A stretch of DNA of 41,628 nt from Acidimicrobiia bacterium (GCA_016871375.1 VFYY01000017.1:1-41628); one strand, 5' to 3'. Shown: positions 7,371 to 16,599, counted from the stretch's first letter. Notes: a model not told the origin generated them from the sequence alone. Program-made: numbers and translations.

Positions 7371-8884
7371 CCGTTCGCGAGCTGCTGCAGGCGTTCGCGC
7401 GGGCCATGCCGACGGACGAGCGTCCTGCGGTGCCCGCCGACGCCGCGGCGCTCGATGCGCAGTGCACGGGCGTGACGCACGACTCCCGCCGCGTCGGGCC
7501 CGGGATGGTGTTCGTGGCGCTGCGCGGGTTGAAGGCGGATGGGGCGGCGTTCGCGCCGCAGGCGCTGGCCGCGGGCGCCGCCGCCGTGATCGCGGAGACG
7601 AGTCCACCAGCTCCCGCTGGTTCGCCGTGGGTGGTCGTGGGGGATGCGCGGCTGGCGCTGGCGCTGCTCTCGGCTGAGTTCTTCCGCCATCCCAGCCGCG
7701 AGATGCGCGTCGTCGGCATCACGGGGACCAACGGCAAGACGACGACGAGCTACCTGGTGAGCGCGATCTTCGAGGCCGCCGGCGTGACGTGCGGCCTCAT
7801 GGGCACGGTGGCGTACCGGATCGCCGGCCGCGAGTTCGCGGCGACGAGGACGACGCCCGAGGCGCCCGATGTGCAGGGGTTGATGCGACAGATGGTGACG
7901 GCAGGGTGCGGCGCGTGCGTGATGGAAGTGTCGTCGCACGCGCTCGCGCTGCGCCGCGTCGAGGGCATGCGCTTTGCGGCGGGTGTCTTCACGAACCTCA
8001 CGCGCGACCACCTGGACTTCCACGGCGACATGGAGGGCTATTTCTCCGCCAAGCGTCGTCTCTTCGAGATGCTGCCAGACGAGGCGCCTGCCGCCATCAA
8101 CGTGGACGATCCCCGTGGCGCCACGCTGATGGAGCTCGCGCGCCGTCCGGTGAGCTACGCGGTGAATCGCGCCGCGGACGTCACGCCGGGGCCGCTCTCG
8201 TTCTCGCTCAACGGGCTCGAGTTCGACGCGCGGACGCCGCAGGGCACCGTGCGCGTCAGGTCGAAGCTCGTCGGCAGGCCGAACGTCTACAACCTCCTCG
8301 CGGCCGTCGGCACGACGGCCGCGCTGGGCGTGCCCCTGGAGGCGATCGAACGCGGCCTCTCACAGCTCCCGGGCGTGCCCGGCCGTTTCGAGGTCGTGTC
8401 GGCGGCAACCGACGACATCACCGTCGTTGTCGACTACGCCCATACCGACGACGCGCTGCGGAACCTGCTCGAGACGGCGCGACCGCTGGCGCAGCGGCGG
8501 CTCATCACCGTCTTCGGCGCGGGCGGCGACCGCGACCGCACCAAGCGGCCGCTGATGGGCATGGTTGCCGCGCGCCTCAGCGACATCGTCGTGATCACGT
8601 CGGACAACCCGCGCAGCGAGGATCCGGCGCGCATCATCGACGAGGTGAGGCGCGGCACCGACGCGGAGACGCGACAGGGCGGCACGGAGGTGATCGCGAT
8701 CGCGGACCGGCGCGAGGCGATCGCCCACGCCGTGTCGCAGGCGATGGCCGGCGACGTCGTGCTCGTCGCCGGCAAGGGGCACGAAAAGTACCAGGAGATC
8801 GGCGACCGCGTGCTGCCGTTCGACGACGTGGCCGTGGCGCGCGAGGCGCTGGAGGCGCGGCGCCTGAAGTCGCGGGTGGGGTGA
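7367..8884 (+). CDS. murE: UDP-MurNAc-L-Ala-D-Glu:meso-diaminopimelate ligase
   Basis: A 505-residue Mur ligase that adds the third stem-peptide residue in the cytoplasm. The ATP-binding P-loop is GITGTNGKTTTSYL (about residues 122-135). The middle domain has MEVSSHALALRRVEG and FTNLTRDHLDFHG. The substrate-selecting DNPR motif (SDNPRSEDP, about residue 410) is the meso-diaminopimelate form, predicting DAP-type peptidoglycan as in Gram-negatives. KGHEKYQ lies at the C-terminus. The start ATG overlaps the ftsI stop by 4 bp and the 3' end overlaps murF as GTGA. Confidence 0.96.
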   Translation: MTVRELLQAFARAMPTDERPAVPADAAALDAQCTGVTHDSRRVGPGMVFVALRGLKADGAAFAPQALAAGAAAVIAETSPPAPAGSPWVVVGDARLALALLSAEFFRHPSREMRVVGITGTNGKTTTSYLVSAIFEAAGVTCGLMGTVAYRIAGREFAATRTTPEAPDVQGLMRQMVTAGCGACVMEVSSHALALRRVEGMRFAAGVFTNLTRDHLDFHGDMEGYFSAKRRLFEMLPDEAPAAINVDDPRGATLMELARRPVSYAVNRAADVTPGPLSFSLNGLEFDARTPQGTVRVRSKLVGRPNVYNLLAAVGTTAALGVPLEAIERGLSQLPGVPGRFEVVSAATDDITVVVDYAHTDDALRNLLETARPLAQRRLITVFGAGGDRDRTKRPLMGMVAARLSDIVVITSDNPRSEDPARIIDEVRRGTDAETRQGGTEVIAIADRREAIAHAVSQAMAGDVVLVAGKGHEKYQEIGDRVLPFDDVAVAREALEARRLKSRVG

Positions 8885-10296
8885 CGCTCCGGCTGACGCT
8901 GAAGGTCGTGGCCGAAGCCGTCGGGGGCCGGGTCGCGGCGGGCGACCCCGCGCAGGAGATCGGCGCCGTCGTCACCGACAGCCGGACGCTGCAGGCCGGC
9001 GACTTCTTCGTGGCGCTGCGGGGACCGAGGTTCGACGCGCATGACTTTCTCGCGGAGGTCGCGGCGCGCGGGGCGGGCGGCGTGATGGCGGAAGCAGGGC
9101 GTGGCTTTACGCCGAGCCAGGCGGGCCGTGAAGGCCCGCCCTACGGTGTTGTCGAAGTCGCCGACACGCTGAAGGCGCTGCAGGACCTGGCGCACGCGGT
9201 CCGGAAGGCGAGCGGCACGAAAGTGATCGCGATTACCGGCAGCGCGGGGAAGACGACGACGAAGGAAACGATTGCGCAGTTTCTGTCCACGCGGCATCGC
9301 GTGGTGAAGAACAGGGGAAACCTGAACAACCACATCGGGCTGCCGTTGTCGCTGATGCAGCTGCGCGAGCGCCCGGATGTGGCGGTGATGGAACTCGGGA
9401 TGAACCACGCAGGGGAAATCCGCACGCTGGTGGCGATCGCCGAGCCGGACGTACGTGTCTGGACGAACGTCGGCGACGCGCACCTCGGCTTGTTCGCGTC
9501 GCCCGACGCGATCGCCGACGCGAAGGCGGAGATCCTCGAGGAGGCGCGCCCCGGCGACGTGCTCGTGGCCAACGCGGACGATCCGCGCGTGATGGCCCGC
9601 GCCGGCGCCTTCACGGGGCGGACGGTGACGTTCGGGACGTCGGAGGCCGCGGACGTGCGCGCCGTTGACGTACAGGATCTCGGGCTGGCCGGGTCGCGCG
9701 CGCGGGTGATCACGCCGAAGGGCGAGCGCACGATCCAGACGCCGCTCCTCGGCCGCGGGAACCTGTCGAACGTGCTGGCGGCCACCGCGGTGGCGCTCGA
9801 TTTCGGCGTGCCGCTCGACGACGTGGCCGCCGCGGCGGCGCGGCTGACGCCCGCGGATCGCCGCGGGGCCGTGCGGCGGCTCGGGAACGGCGTCACGCTC
9901 ATCGACGATTCGTACAACTCGAGCCCGACGGCGCTGAAGCGCGCCCTGGAGGTCGTCGCGCAGGAAGGGGCCGCCGCGAGGAAGGTGGCGGTGCTGGGCG
10001 AGATGCTCGAGCTCGGCGACCACGCCGTCGCCCTTCACCGCGAGTGCGGCCGGGCGGCGGCATCGTCCGGCATCCGTCTTCTCTTCACGATCGGCGGCGG
10101 TCCGGCGCGCGCGATGGCGGACGCGGCGATTGCCGCGGGCCTGCCGAGCGCGGCGGTCACGCACGTCGAGACGAGCGACGTCGCCGCCCCCATCGTGGCG
10201 GCCGCGGTCAGGTCCGGAGACCTGGTGCTCGTGAAGGGATCGCGCGGCACGAAGACCGACGTCGTGGCCGACCGCATCGTCGCGGAGCACGCCTGA
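8881..10296 (+). CDS. murF: UDP-MurNAc-tripeptide:D-Ala-D-Ala ligase with in-frame repeat insertion
   Basis: A 471-residue ligase that attaches D-Ala-D-Ala to the UDP-MurNAc tripeptide. It shows TDSRTLQAGDFFVALRG in the N-terminal domain, the P-loop ITGSAGKTTTKETI (about residues 118-131), NNHIGLPLSL, MELGMNHAGEI and the C-terminal DDSYNSSPTALKRAL. The GTG start at 8881 overlaps the murE stop. Residues 73-88 (GRGFTPSQAGREGPPY) sit where MurF proteins normally pass directly from the A-x-x-V strand to VVVADTLxAL. This stretch is encoded by two small inverted repeats, so it appears to be a repeat captured in frame in a surface loop of the N-terminal domain. The 3' end overlaps mraY by one base. 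Confidence 0.95.
   Translation: MTLRLTLKVVAEAVGGRVAAGDPAQEIGAVVTDSRTLQAGDFFVALRGPRFDAHDFLAEVAARGAGGVMAEAGRGFTPSQAGREGPPYGVVEVADTLKALQDLAHAVRKASGTKVIAITGSAGKTTTKETIAQFLSTRHRVVKNRGNLNNHIGLPLSLMQLRERPDVAVMELGMNHAGEIRTLVAIAEPDVRVWTNVGDAHLGLFASPDAIADAKAEILEEARPGDVLVANADDPRVMARAGAFTGRTVTFGTSEAADVRAVDVQDLGLAGSRARVITPKGERTIQTPLLGRGNLSNVLAATAVALDFGVPLDDVAAAAARLTPADRRGAVRRLGNGVTLIDDSYNSSPTALKRALEVVAQEGAAARKVAVLGEMLELGDHAVALHRECGRAAASSGIRLLFTIGGGPARAMADAAIAAGLPSAAVTHVETSDVAAPIVAAAVRSGDLVLVKGSRGTKTDVVADRIVAEHA
9098..9144. repeat. Palindromic repeat inserted in frame within murF
   Basis: GGCGT (9098-9102) pairs with ACGCC (9109-9113). GGCGGGCC (9120-9127) pairs with GGCCCGCC (9133-9140) around GTGAA, followed by CTAC. 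The ending GCCC-CTAC resembles the intergenic palindrome family. Confidence 0.8.
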
Positions 10297-11387
10297 TGCT
10301 GTACGAGCTGCTGCCGCCGCTCGAGCCGCTGATTGGCGCGCTGCGCGTGGCGCAATACATCACGTTCCGCACGGCGGCGGCCAGCCTGACCGCGCTCTTC
10401 ATCAGCCTGACGCTCGGGCCCTGGCTGATCCGCAAGCTGCGCGACTTCCAGATCGGCCAGATCATCCGGCAGGAAGGGCCGCAGTCGCACCGCGCGAAGG
10501 CGGGCACGCCGACGATGGGCGGACTGCTGATCCTGTCGTCCGCGCTGATTCCCACGCTGCTCTGGGCGGATCTCTCGAACCCCTACATCTGGATCGCCGT
10601 GCTGGCGACCGCCGGCTTCGGCGCGGTGGGGTTCATGGACGACTACCTCAAGGTCACGCGCCGCTCGCATCACGGGCTGAGGCCGCGCTACAAGATGATC
10701 GGGCTGCTCGGCGTGGCGGCCCTCGTCGGCGTGGCGGTGCTGCTGCTCGCGCAGCAGAATCCGCCGCTCTACAACACGCGGCTCATCTTCCCGTTCTTCA
10801 AGAACCTCATTCCGGATCTCGGCTGGTTCTACATTCCGTTCGCGGTGCTCGTGCTCGTCGGCGCCGCCAACGCCGTGAACCTCACCGACGGCCTCGACGG
10901 CCTGGCGATCAGCACCTTCGGCGTGGCCGCCGCGGCGTTCACGGCGCTCGCCTACGTCACCGGCCACGCGGTGCTCGCCGACTACCTGCTGCTGGTGCGC
11001 TTTCCGCCGGCGGGCGAGCTGACGATCTTCTGCGGCGCGCTCGTCGGGGCGAGCCTCGGGTTCCTCTGGTACAACTCGTACCCGGCCGAGATCTTCATGG
11101 GCGACGTCGGGTCGCTCGGGCTCGGCGGCGCGCTCGGCACCGTCGCCATCCTCATCAAGCAGGAGCTGCTGCTCCCGATCGTCGGCGGCATCTTCGTGCT
11201 CGAAGCGCTCTCCGTGATCATCCAGGTCGCCTCTTTCAAGATGACGGGGCAGCGCGTCTTCAAGATGGCGCCGCTGCACCACCACTTCGAGCTGACCGGC
11301 TGGAGCGAGCCGAAGGTCATCACGCGCTTCCTGATCGCCGCGGTGATCTTCGCGCTCTTCAGCCTCACCACGTTGAAGCTGCGGTGA
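10296..11387 (+). CDS. mraY: Phospho-N-acetylmuramoyl-pentapeptide-transferase
   Basis: A 363-residue polytopic membrane enzyme that transfers phospho-MurNAc-pentapeptide to undecaprenyl phosphate, giving lipid I. Family signatures are AGTPTMGGLLIL (about residues 69-80), FMDDYLKVTRRSHHGL with the catalytic Asp pair (about 113-128), ANAVNLTDGLDGLA (about 190-203) and the C-terminal MAPLHHHFELTGW. Around ten hydrophobic spans are visible. The ATG shares its A with the murF stop (TGATG), so translation is coupled. murD begins 4 bp after its stop. Confidence 0.97.
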   Translation: MLYELLPPLEPLIGALRVAQYITFRTAAASLTALFISLTLGPWLIRKLRDFQIGQIIRQEGPQSHRAKAGTPTMGGLLILSSALIPTLLWADLSNPYIWIAVLATAGFGAVGFMDDYLKVTRRSHHGLRPRYKMIGLLGVAALVGVAVLLLAQQNPPLYNTRLIFPFFKNLIPDLGWFYIPFAVLVLVGAANAVNLTDGLDGLAISTFGVAAAAFTALAYVTGHAVLADYLLLVRFPPAGELTIFCGALVGASLGFLWYNSYPAEIFMGDVGSLGLGGALGTVAILIKQELLLPIVGGIFVLEALSVIIQVASFKMTGQRVFKMAPLHHHFELTGWSEPKVITRFLIAAVIFALFSLTTLKLR

Positions 11388-11391
11388 TGGT

Positions 11392-12753
11392 GTGGCGAAG
11401 CGCGAGTTCACGGTCAGCGGACGGCGGGTCGTCGTGGTGGGGGCGGCGCAGAGCGGGATCGCCGCGGCGGAGCTGCTGGCACGCCGGGGGGCGCGCGTGA
11501 CGCTCTCGGAGATGCGCGACACCTTCGACGGCGCGGCGCAGCTGCAGGCGGCTGGCGTGGCGCTCGAAACCGGCGGCCACACGACGGAGACGTTCGCGGG
11601 CGCCGACCTGATCGTGGCCAGCCCCGGCGTGCCGCTCGAGCAGCCGGCGTTCGAGGCGGCACGAGCCAGGGGCGTGGAGATCATCGGCGAGCTCGAGCTC
11701 GCGTGGCGCTGGGTGCAGGGCCGCGTCATCGCGATCACCGGCACCAAGGGGAAGTCGACGACGACGACGTTGATCGGGCGAATGCTGAGCGCGGCCGGTG
11801 AGCGGGCGGTCGTGGGCGGCAACATCGGCGTCCCGCTGAGCGCGCAGGTCGAGCACTCCACGCCCGACACCATCCACGTCGTCGAGACGAGCAGCTTTCA
11901 GCTCGAGACGACGACCACGTTCCGCCCGTGGATCGCCGTGTGGCTCAACTTCGCGGACGACCACCTCGATCGGCATCCGACCGTCGCGGCGTACGCGGCC
12001 GCCAAGGCGCGCATCTTCGCGAACCAGACGGCCGACGACTGGGCGGTGCTGAATGCAGACGACGCGGCCGTGATGGCGGGCGCGGCGGCGACGCCGGCGC
12101 GGCGCGTCGAGTTCGCGCTGTCCGGCGGGATTGCGAACGGGTTCGTCGTGGATGGCGACTGGATCGTGCGACGAACGGGCACGTCGGCCGATCGCGTGCT
12201 GCCGGTATCGGCGGTGGAGCTCGCCGGCCGTCACATGTTGAACAACGTGCTCGCCGCGGTGGCGGTAACGGCGGTGGCCGGCGGATCGCCAGATGCGATG
12301 ACGGCCGCGCTGCGCGGGTTCCACGGGCTGCCCCACGTGATGGAGCCGGTGGGAGAGGTGGGCGGGGTGCGCTTCGTCAACGACTCGAAGGCCACCAACG
12401 TCGAGGCCGCCCGCCGTTCGATCGAAAGCTTTCCGCGCGGCGTCGTCGCCATCGTCGGCGGCCGCTACAAGGGCGGCGACCTGCGCGAGCTGCGGGCGCC
12501 GCTGGCGGACCACGGCCGCGCGGTGATTGCCATCGGCGAGGCGGCGCCGCTCGTGCGCGAGGCGGTGTCCGGCGTCGTGCCCGTGCACGAGGCGGCGTCG
12601 ATGGGCGACGCGGTGCGGCGCGCGTACGAGGCGGCGCAGCCGGACGGCGTGGTGCTGCTGGCGCCGGCGTGCTCGAGCTTCGACTGGTTCAGGGACTACG
12701 CGGAGCGCGGGCAGCGCTTCAGGGAGGAAGTGCAGCGCTTGACGGAGCGGTGA
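11392..12753 (+). CDS. murD: UDP-N-acetylmuramoylalanine:D-glutamate ligase
   Basis: A 453-residue Mur ligase adding D-glutamate to UDP-MurNAc-L-Ala. The N-terminal Rossmann part has VVVVGAAQSGIAAAELL, followed by SPGVPLEQPAF, the P-loop ITGTKGKSTTTTLI (about residues 114-127), GGNIGVPL, ETSSFQLE, NDSKATN and the C-terminal LLAPACSSFDWF. The start is GTG at 11392. After this gene comes the only sizeable break (184 bp) inside the cluster, occupied by a structured inverted-repeat element. Confidence 0.96.
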   Translation: MAKREFTVSGRRVVVVGAAQSGIAAAELLARRGARVTLSEMRDTFDGAAQLQAAGVALETGGHTTETFAGADLIVASPGVPLEQPAFEAARARGVEIIGELELAWRWVQGRVIAITGTKGKSTTTTLIGRMLSAAGERAVVGGNIGVPLSAQVEHSTPDTIHVVETSSFQLETTTTFRPWIAVWLNFADDHLDRHPTVAAYAAAKARIFANQTADDWAVLNADDAAVMAGAAATPARRVEFALSGGIANGFVVDGDWIVRRTGTSADRVLPVSAVELAGRHMLNNVLAAVAVTAVAGGSPDAMTAALRGFHGLPHVMEPVGEVGGVRFVNDSKATNVEAARRSIESFPRGVVAIVGGRYKGGDLRELRAPLADHGRAVIAIGEAAPLVREAVSGVVPVHEAASMGDAVRRAYEAAQPDGVVLLAPACSSFDWFRDYAERGQRFREEVQRLTER

Positions 12754-12863
12754 GCAGTCGTCAGCCGGTTCGGCGCGGGTGAGAGCCTACCGCTGGGAGC
12801 CGTCTCTACCCCGGAGACGGAGGTGGGTGTCCCACCCCACGGGCTGACTGACGACTGCTGACC
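12753..12863 (+). other. Structured inverted-repeat element between murD and ftsW
   Basis: A left arm AGCAGTCGTCAGCC (12753-12766) pairs with a right arm at 12842-12859 that is the exact complement except for a 4-nt TGAC duplication. Two smaller hairpins lie inside: CCGTCTC/GAGACGG (12800-12820, 7-nt loop) and GGTGGG/CCCACC (12822-12836, 3-nt loop). The right arm also has heptamer periodicity (GCTGACT, GACGACT, GCTGACC). It may fold as a multi-branched RNA leader upstream of ftsW or be a DNA repeat. No U-tract follows, so it is not a classical terminator. Confidence 0.6.
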
Positions 12864-12937
12864 GCTTGCGAGCCGGATCCGGATCTTAGTCGATCCGCCA
12901 GAGAAGGTTTCGGGTTGAGGAGAGCCCGGCTTTAGGG

Positions 12938-14038
12938 ATGGCAAGGAAACTCAAGTCAGACAAGGTCCTGTTCACCGCCACGCTGCTGCTGGTGTGCGCC
13001 AGCGTGGTGATGGTGTACAGCGCCTCGGCGCTGGTGGCGCTCGAGCGCTACGACCAGCCGTACATGTTCCTCACGCGGCAGGCGCTGTGGGCGGCGCTCG
13101 GCCTCGCGGTGCTGACGATCGCCATGCGCATCGACTACCGCACCTACCGCAACGACGCCTTCCTCTGGGCGCTGCTCGGTCTCGTCGCGCTGCTCCTGGT
13201 CGGCGTGCTGTTCCGGCCGGCGGTGAACGGCACGCGGCGCTGGTTCGGCTTCGGCGGCTTCGGCATCCAGCCGTCGGAGCTCGCCAAGATCGCGTGCGTG
13301 CTGTTCACGGCGCTCATGCTCGAGCGCCGCATGCACCGCATCGACGATCTCAAGTACTCGTTGCTGCCGATCGGGATCGTCGTCGGCGCGCTGATGGCGC
13401 TCATTCTCCTGCAGCCCGACTTCGGGACGGCCATCTCGCTGCTCCTCATCGTGGCGACGATGGTGTTCGCGGCGGGGCTGCATTACCGGTACTTCCTGGG
13501 CACGGCGCTGGCGATGCTGCCCGTGCTCTACGTGGTGCTGGTGAGCGCGCCGTACCGGCGCCGGCGGCTGATGGCGTTCTGGGACCCGTGGGCCGATCCG
13601 CTCGGCGACGGCTTCCAGGTGATCCAGTCGCTCATCGCGGTCGGCACCGGCGGCGTGTTCGGGCGCGGGCTCATGGCCGGCGTGCAGAAGCTGTTCTACC
13701 TGCCCGAGCCGCACACCGACTTCATCTACGCGGTGATCGGCGAAGAGCTGGGCCTCATCGGCGCCACCGGCGTGCTGATCTGCTTCTGCGTCATCGCGTG
13801 GCGGGGGATGCGCATCGCGATGCGCGCGGAGGACCGCTTCGGCGCATTCGTCGCGCTCGGGCTGACGACGATGATCGCGGTGCAGGCGTTCGTGAACATG
13901 AGCGTCGTGCTCGGGTTGATGCCGACCAAGGGGATCCCGCTGCCGCTCGTCAGCGCCGGCGGCTCGTCGCTGCTCATCAGCCTGCTCGGGATGGGCATGC
14001 TGCTGAACATCTCTCAGCACGAGTCCGCCGACGCGTGA
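12938..14038 (+). CDS. ftsW: Septal peptidoglycan glycosyltransferase FtsW (SEDS family)
   Basis: A 366-residue integral membrane protein with about ten spans. SEDS proteins polymerise lipid II glycan strands, and FtsW works with FtsI at the septum. Family features are VMVYSASALVALE at the first span, RRWFGFGGFGIQPSELAKI (about residues 100-118), LLQPDFGTAISLLLI and the signature PTKGIPLPLVSAGGSSLL (about 328-345). ATG 12938 is the first start in frame with the family N-terminus. Its leader carries the inverted-repeat element described above, so ftsW and downstream genes could be separately regulated. An octamer array separates it from murG. Confidence 0.96.
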   Translation: MARKLKSDKVLFTATLLLVCASVVMVYSASALVALERYDQPYMFLTRQALWAALGLAVLTIAMRIDYRTYRNDAFLWALLGLVALLLVGVLFRPAVNGTRRWFGFGGFGIQPSELAKIACVLFTALMLERRMHRIDDLKYSLLPIGIVVGALMALILLQPDFGTAISLLLIVATMVFAAGLHYRYFLGTALAMLPVLYVVLVSAPYRRRRLMAFWDPWADPLGDGFQVIQSLIAVGTGGVFGRGLMAGVQKLFYLPEPHTDFIYAVIGEELGLIGATGVLICFCVIAWRGMRIAMRAEDRFGAFVALGLTTMIAVQAFVNMSVVLGLMPTKGIPLPLVSAGGSSLLISLLGMGMLLNISQHESADA

Positions 14039-14040
14039 GG

Positions 14041-14072
14041 GTGCGAACGTGCGCGGGTGCGAGGATGCGCGG
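14041..14072 (+). repeat. Octamer tandem array (GTGCGAAC-type x4)
   Basis: Units GTGCGAAC, GTGCGCGG, GTGCGAGG and ATGCGCGG fill the ftsW-murG gap. The third and fourth units contain GAGGA (14061-14065), which acts as the probable murG ribosome-binding site 6 nt before its GTG. The array thus supplies translation signals. Confidence 0.75.
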
Positions 14073-15178
14073 TGCCGATTTCGCTGCTGATTGCCGGTGG
14101 GGGCACGGGGGGACACCTGTACCCCGGCATCGCGGTGGCGCGCGAGCTGATGGTGCGGATGCCCGATGCGCGGGTGACGTTCGTGGGCACGGCGGCCGGC
14201 ATCGAGGCCCGCGTGATTCCGCGCGAGGGGTTCGATCTGGAGCTCATTCGCAGCGCGGGCCTGAAGGGCAAGTCGCTGCAGTCGATCGCGCGGGGCGTGG
14301 GACTGCTGCCGCTGAGCGCCGGCGACGCGTGGCGGGTGATCTCGCGGCGGAAGCCGTCGGTCGTGCTCGGCGTCGGCGGCTACAGCTCGGGGCCGATCGT
14401 GCTGCTCGCGTCGCTGCGCGGCATCCCGTCGATGCTCATGGAGCAGAACGCGGTGCCCGGGTTCACCAACCGCGCGCTCGCGCCGTTCGTGAACGCGGCC
14501 GCGGTGACCTATCAGGAGACGGTGGCGTACTTCGGCGACAAGGCGTTCGTGTCGGGCAATCCGGTGAGACCGGAATTCTTCCAGGAGAACGAGGGGGCAC
14601 ATGGGCATGACACATCGCCGTCGCCCGGGATCACGCCGGGCACGGCGCGGGTTCTAGTCTTTGGCGGCTCTCAGGGCGCGCACGCGATCAACGTGGCCAT
14701 GGTGGAGGCAGCGGCGAGGCTGGCAGCCGCAGAGCCACGAGTGGAGATCACGCACCAGACTGGGGAGCGCGATCTGGAAATGGTCCGCGACGGCTACCGG
14801 CGCGCAGGCCTTCAGGCCCGGGTCGAGCCGTTTCTGTACGCGATGGATCGGGAGATGACGTCGGCGCACCTCGTCGTCTGCCGCGCGGGCGCAACCACGC
14901 TCGCGGAGCTGACGGCGTGCGGGCGCCCGTCGATCCTGGTGCCGCTGCCCACCGCCACCGACGACCACCAGCGGAAGAACGCGGAGGCGCTCGTCAGGCA
15001 GGGGGCGGCGGCCATGGTGGAGCAGCGCGGGCTCACCGGCGACCGGCTGGGCGCCGAGATCCTCGCGCTCGCGGGTGACGCGGGGCGGATGCGGCGCATG
15101 GGCGACGCCGCGCGGCGGCTCGCGCGGCCCGACGCCGCGCGGGCGATCGTGGACAAGGTCGTTGCGCTTGCTCGGTAA
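14072..15178 (+). CDS. murG: UDP-GlcNAc:lipid I N-acetylglucosaminyltransferase
   Basis: A 368-residue GT28 enzyme producing lipid II at the inner leaflet. The N-terminal glycine loop is LLIAGGGTGGHLYPGIAVA. MEQNAVPGFTNRALAPF and VSGNPVRPEFF follow at the domain linker, then LVFGGSQGAHAIN (second glycine loop) and the UDP-GlcNAc site CRAGATTLAELTACGRPSILVPLP. GTG 14072 is preferred because it immediately precedes the first strand and follows GAGGA; GTG 14057 would prepend residues encoded by the octamer array. Between NPVRPEFF and VLVFGG there is an extended linker (about 20 residues, GAHGHDTSPSPGITPG) rich in G/P/S, longer than I expect for MurG. Confidence 0.95.
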   Translation: MPISLLIAGGGTGGHLYPGIAVARELMVRMPDARVTFVGTAAGIEARVIPREGFDLELIRSAGLKGKSLQSIARGVGLLPLSAGDAWRVISRRKPSVVLGVGGYSSGPIVLLASLRGIPSMLMEQNAVPGFTNRALAPFVNAAAVTYQETVAYFGDKAFVSGNPVRPEFFQENEGAHGHDTSPSPGITPGTARVLVFGGSQGAHAINVAMVEAAARLAAAEPRVEITHQTGERDLEMVRDGYRRAGLQARVEPFLYAMDREMTSAHLVVCRAGATTLAELTACGRPSILVPLPTATDDHQRKNAEALVRQGAAAMVEQRGLTGDRLGAEILALAGDAGRMRRMGDAARRLARPDAARAIVDKVVALAR

Positions 15179-15195
15179 CTCTGCGGCCGTGATCA

Positions 15196-16599
15196 GTGCT
15201 CGGTAAGACGCGGCGGATCCACTTCGTCGGCGTCGGCGGGATTGGCATGAGCGGCATCGCCGAGCTGCTCGCGAACCTCGGGTTTGCCGTCAGCGGATCG
15301 GACGTGAAGCCGTCCGAGGTGACGGCGCGGCTGGAGTCGGTGGCCGGCGTGACCGTCCGCGAAGGGCACGCGGCCGAGCACGTCGGCGACGCGGACGTGG
15401 TGGTGATCTCCTCGGCGGTGCGCCCCGGCAACCCGGAGGTCGTCGAGGCGAAGCGGCGGGGCATCCCGGTGATCGCGCGCGCCGAGATGCTCGCCGAGCT
15501 GATGCGCCTGCGCTTCTCGATCGGCGTGGCCGGCTCGCACGGCAAGACGACCACGACCTCGATGATCGCCTTCGTGCTGGAGCGGGCCGGGCTCGACCCG
15601 ACGGCGGTGATCGGCGGGCGCCTGAGCGCCTTCGGCAGCAACGCCCGGCTCGGGCAGGGGGAGTACATGGTGGCGGAGGCGGACGAGAGCGATCGCTCGT
15701 TCCTCCTCCTGTGGCCCTCGATCGCGGTGATGACGAACATCGACCACGAGCACATGGAGAACTACGGCAGCTTCGAGGAGCTGCAGCGCGCCTTCGCGGA
15801 CTTCGCGAACAAGGTGCCGTTCTACGGCAGCGTGGTCGCGTGCGCCGACGATCCGAACCTGCAGCCGGTGCTGAAGCAGGTCAAGCGGCGCGTGATCACC
15901 TACGGCCTGATCGACACGGGCGCGGACGTCTACGGATCGGACGTGCAGGTCGGCGCGTTCGGCGCGCGGTGCACGGTGCATCGCCGGCGCCGCGCCGGCA
16001 GCGAGGGCACCGGACAGCTCGAGTTGTCCGTGCCGGGAAGGCACAACCTGCAGAACGCGCTCGCCGTCGTCGCCGTCGCCGGCCGCATCGGCCTCGAGTT
16101 CGACCAGGTCGCCGCGGCGCTCGGGGAGTTCAGCGGCGCGGAACGGCGGTTCCAGCGCCACGGTGAGATCCACGGCGTGCTCGTCATCGACGACTACGGA
16201 CACCACCCGACCGAGATAGCCGCCGTCCTCTCGGCGGCGCGGGACACGCTCGGCCGCCGGCTGGTCGTCGCGTTCCAGCCGCACCGCTACTCGCGGACCG
16301 CGCAGCTGATGGACGCGTTCGGGACGTCGCTGGCGCTGGCGGACGAGGTGGTGCTCACCGACATCTACGCCGCCGGCGAGGACCCGATTGCCGGCGTCAC
16401 CGTCGAGGCGCTTGCCGACGCCGTTGGCCGCCGATCCGGCCGCCCGGTGCGCGTCGTGAAGGAGCTGGATCGCGTCGTCCCCGAGCTGATGACGATCGTG
16501 AAGCCGGGAGACGCGGTGCTGACGCTCGGCGCCGGGTCGATCGGCACGCTCCCGAAGCGGCTGGTCGAGGCGCTGCAGCAGAAAGGCGGGGCCGCCTGA
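15196..16599 (+). CDS. murC: UDP-N-acetylmuramate:L-alanine ligase
   Basis: A 467-residue ligase attaching L-Ala to UDP-MurNAc, the first stem-peptide step. The Rossmann N-terminus is IHFVGVGGIGMSGIAELL. The P-loop is AGSHGKTTTTSMIAFVLE (about residues 113-130), followed by EADESDRSFL, NIDHEHMENYG, DDYGHHPTEI and FQPHRYSRT, all MurC-type. GTG 15196 lies 17 bp after murG. Its stop overlaps ftsQ (TGATG). In many clusters murB and ddl follow murC; here ftsQ follows directly. Confidence 0.96.
   Translation: MLGKTRRIHFVGVGGIGMSGIAELLANLGFAVSGSDVKPSEVTARLESVAGVTVREGHAAEHVGDADVVVISSAVRPGNPEVVEAKRRGIPVIARAEMLAELMRLRFSIGVAGSHGKTTTTSMIAFVLERAGLDPTAVIGGRLSAFGSNARLGQGEYMVAEADESDRSFLLLWPSIAVMTNIDHEHMENYGSFEELQRAFADFANKVPFYGSVVACADDPNLQPVLKQVKRRVITYGLIDTGADVYGSDVQVGAFGARCTVHRRRRAGSEGTGQLELSVPGRHNLQNALAVVAVAGRIGLEFDQVAAALGEFSGAERRFQRHGEIHGVLVIDDYGHHPTEIAAVLSAARDTLGRRLVVAFQPHRYSRTAQLMDAFGTSLALADEVVLTDIYAAGEDPIAGVTVEALADAVGRRSGRPVRVVKELDRVVPELMTIVKPGDAVLTLGAGSIGTLPKRLVEALQQKGGAA

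Noticed and set aside
14581-14650. The long G/P/S-rich linker in MurG as another palindrome insertion.
   Set aside because: A small GCCCGG/CCGGGC inverted repeat is present, but no related copy occurs elsewhere in the window, so a natural linker is equally likely.
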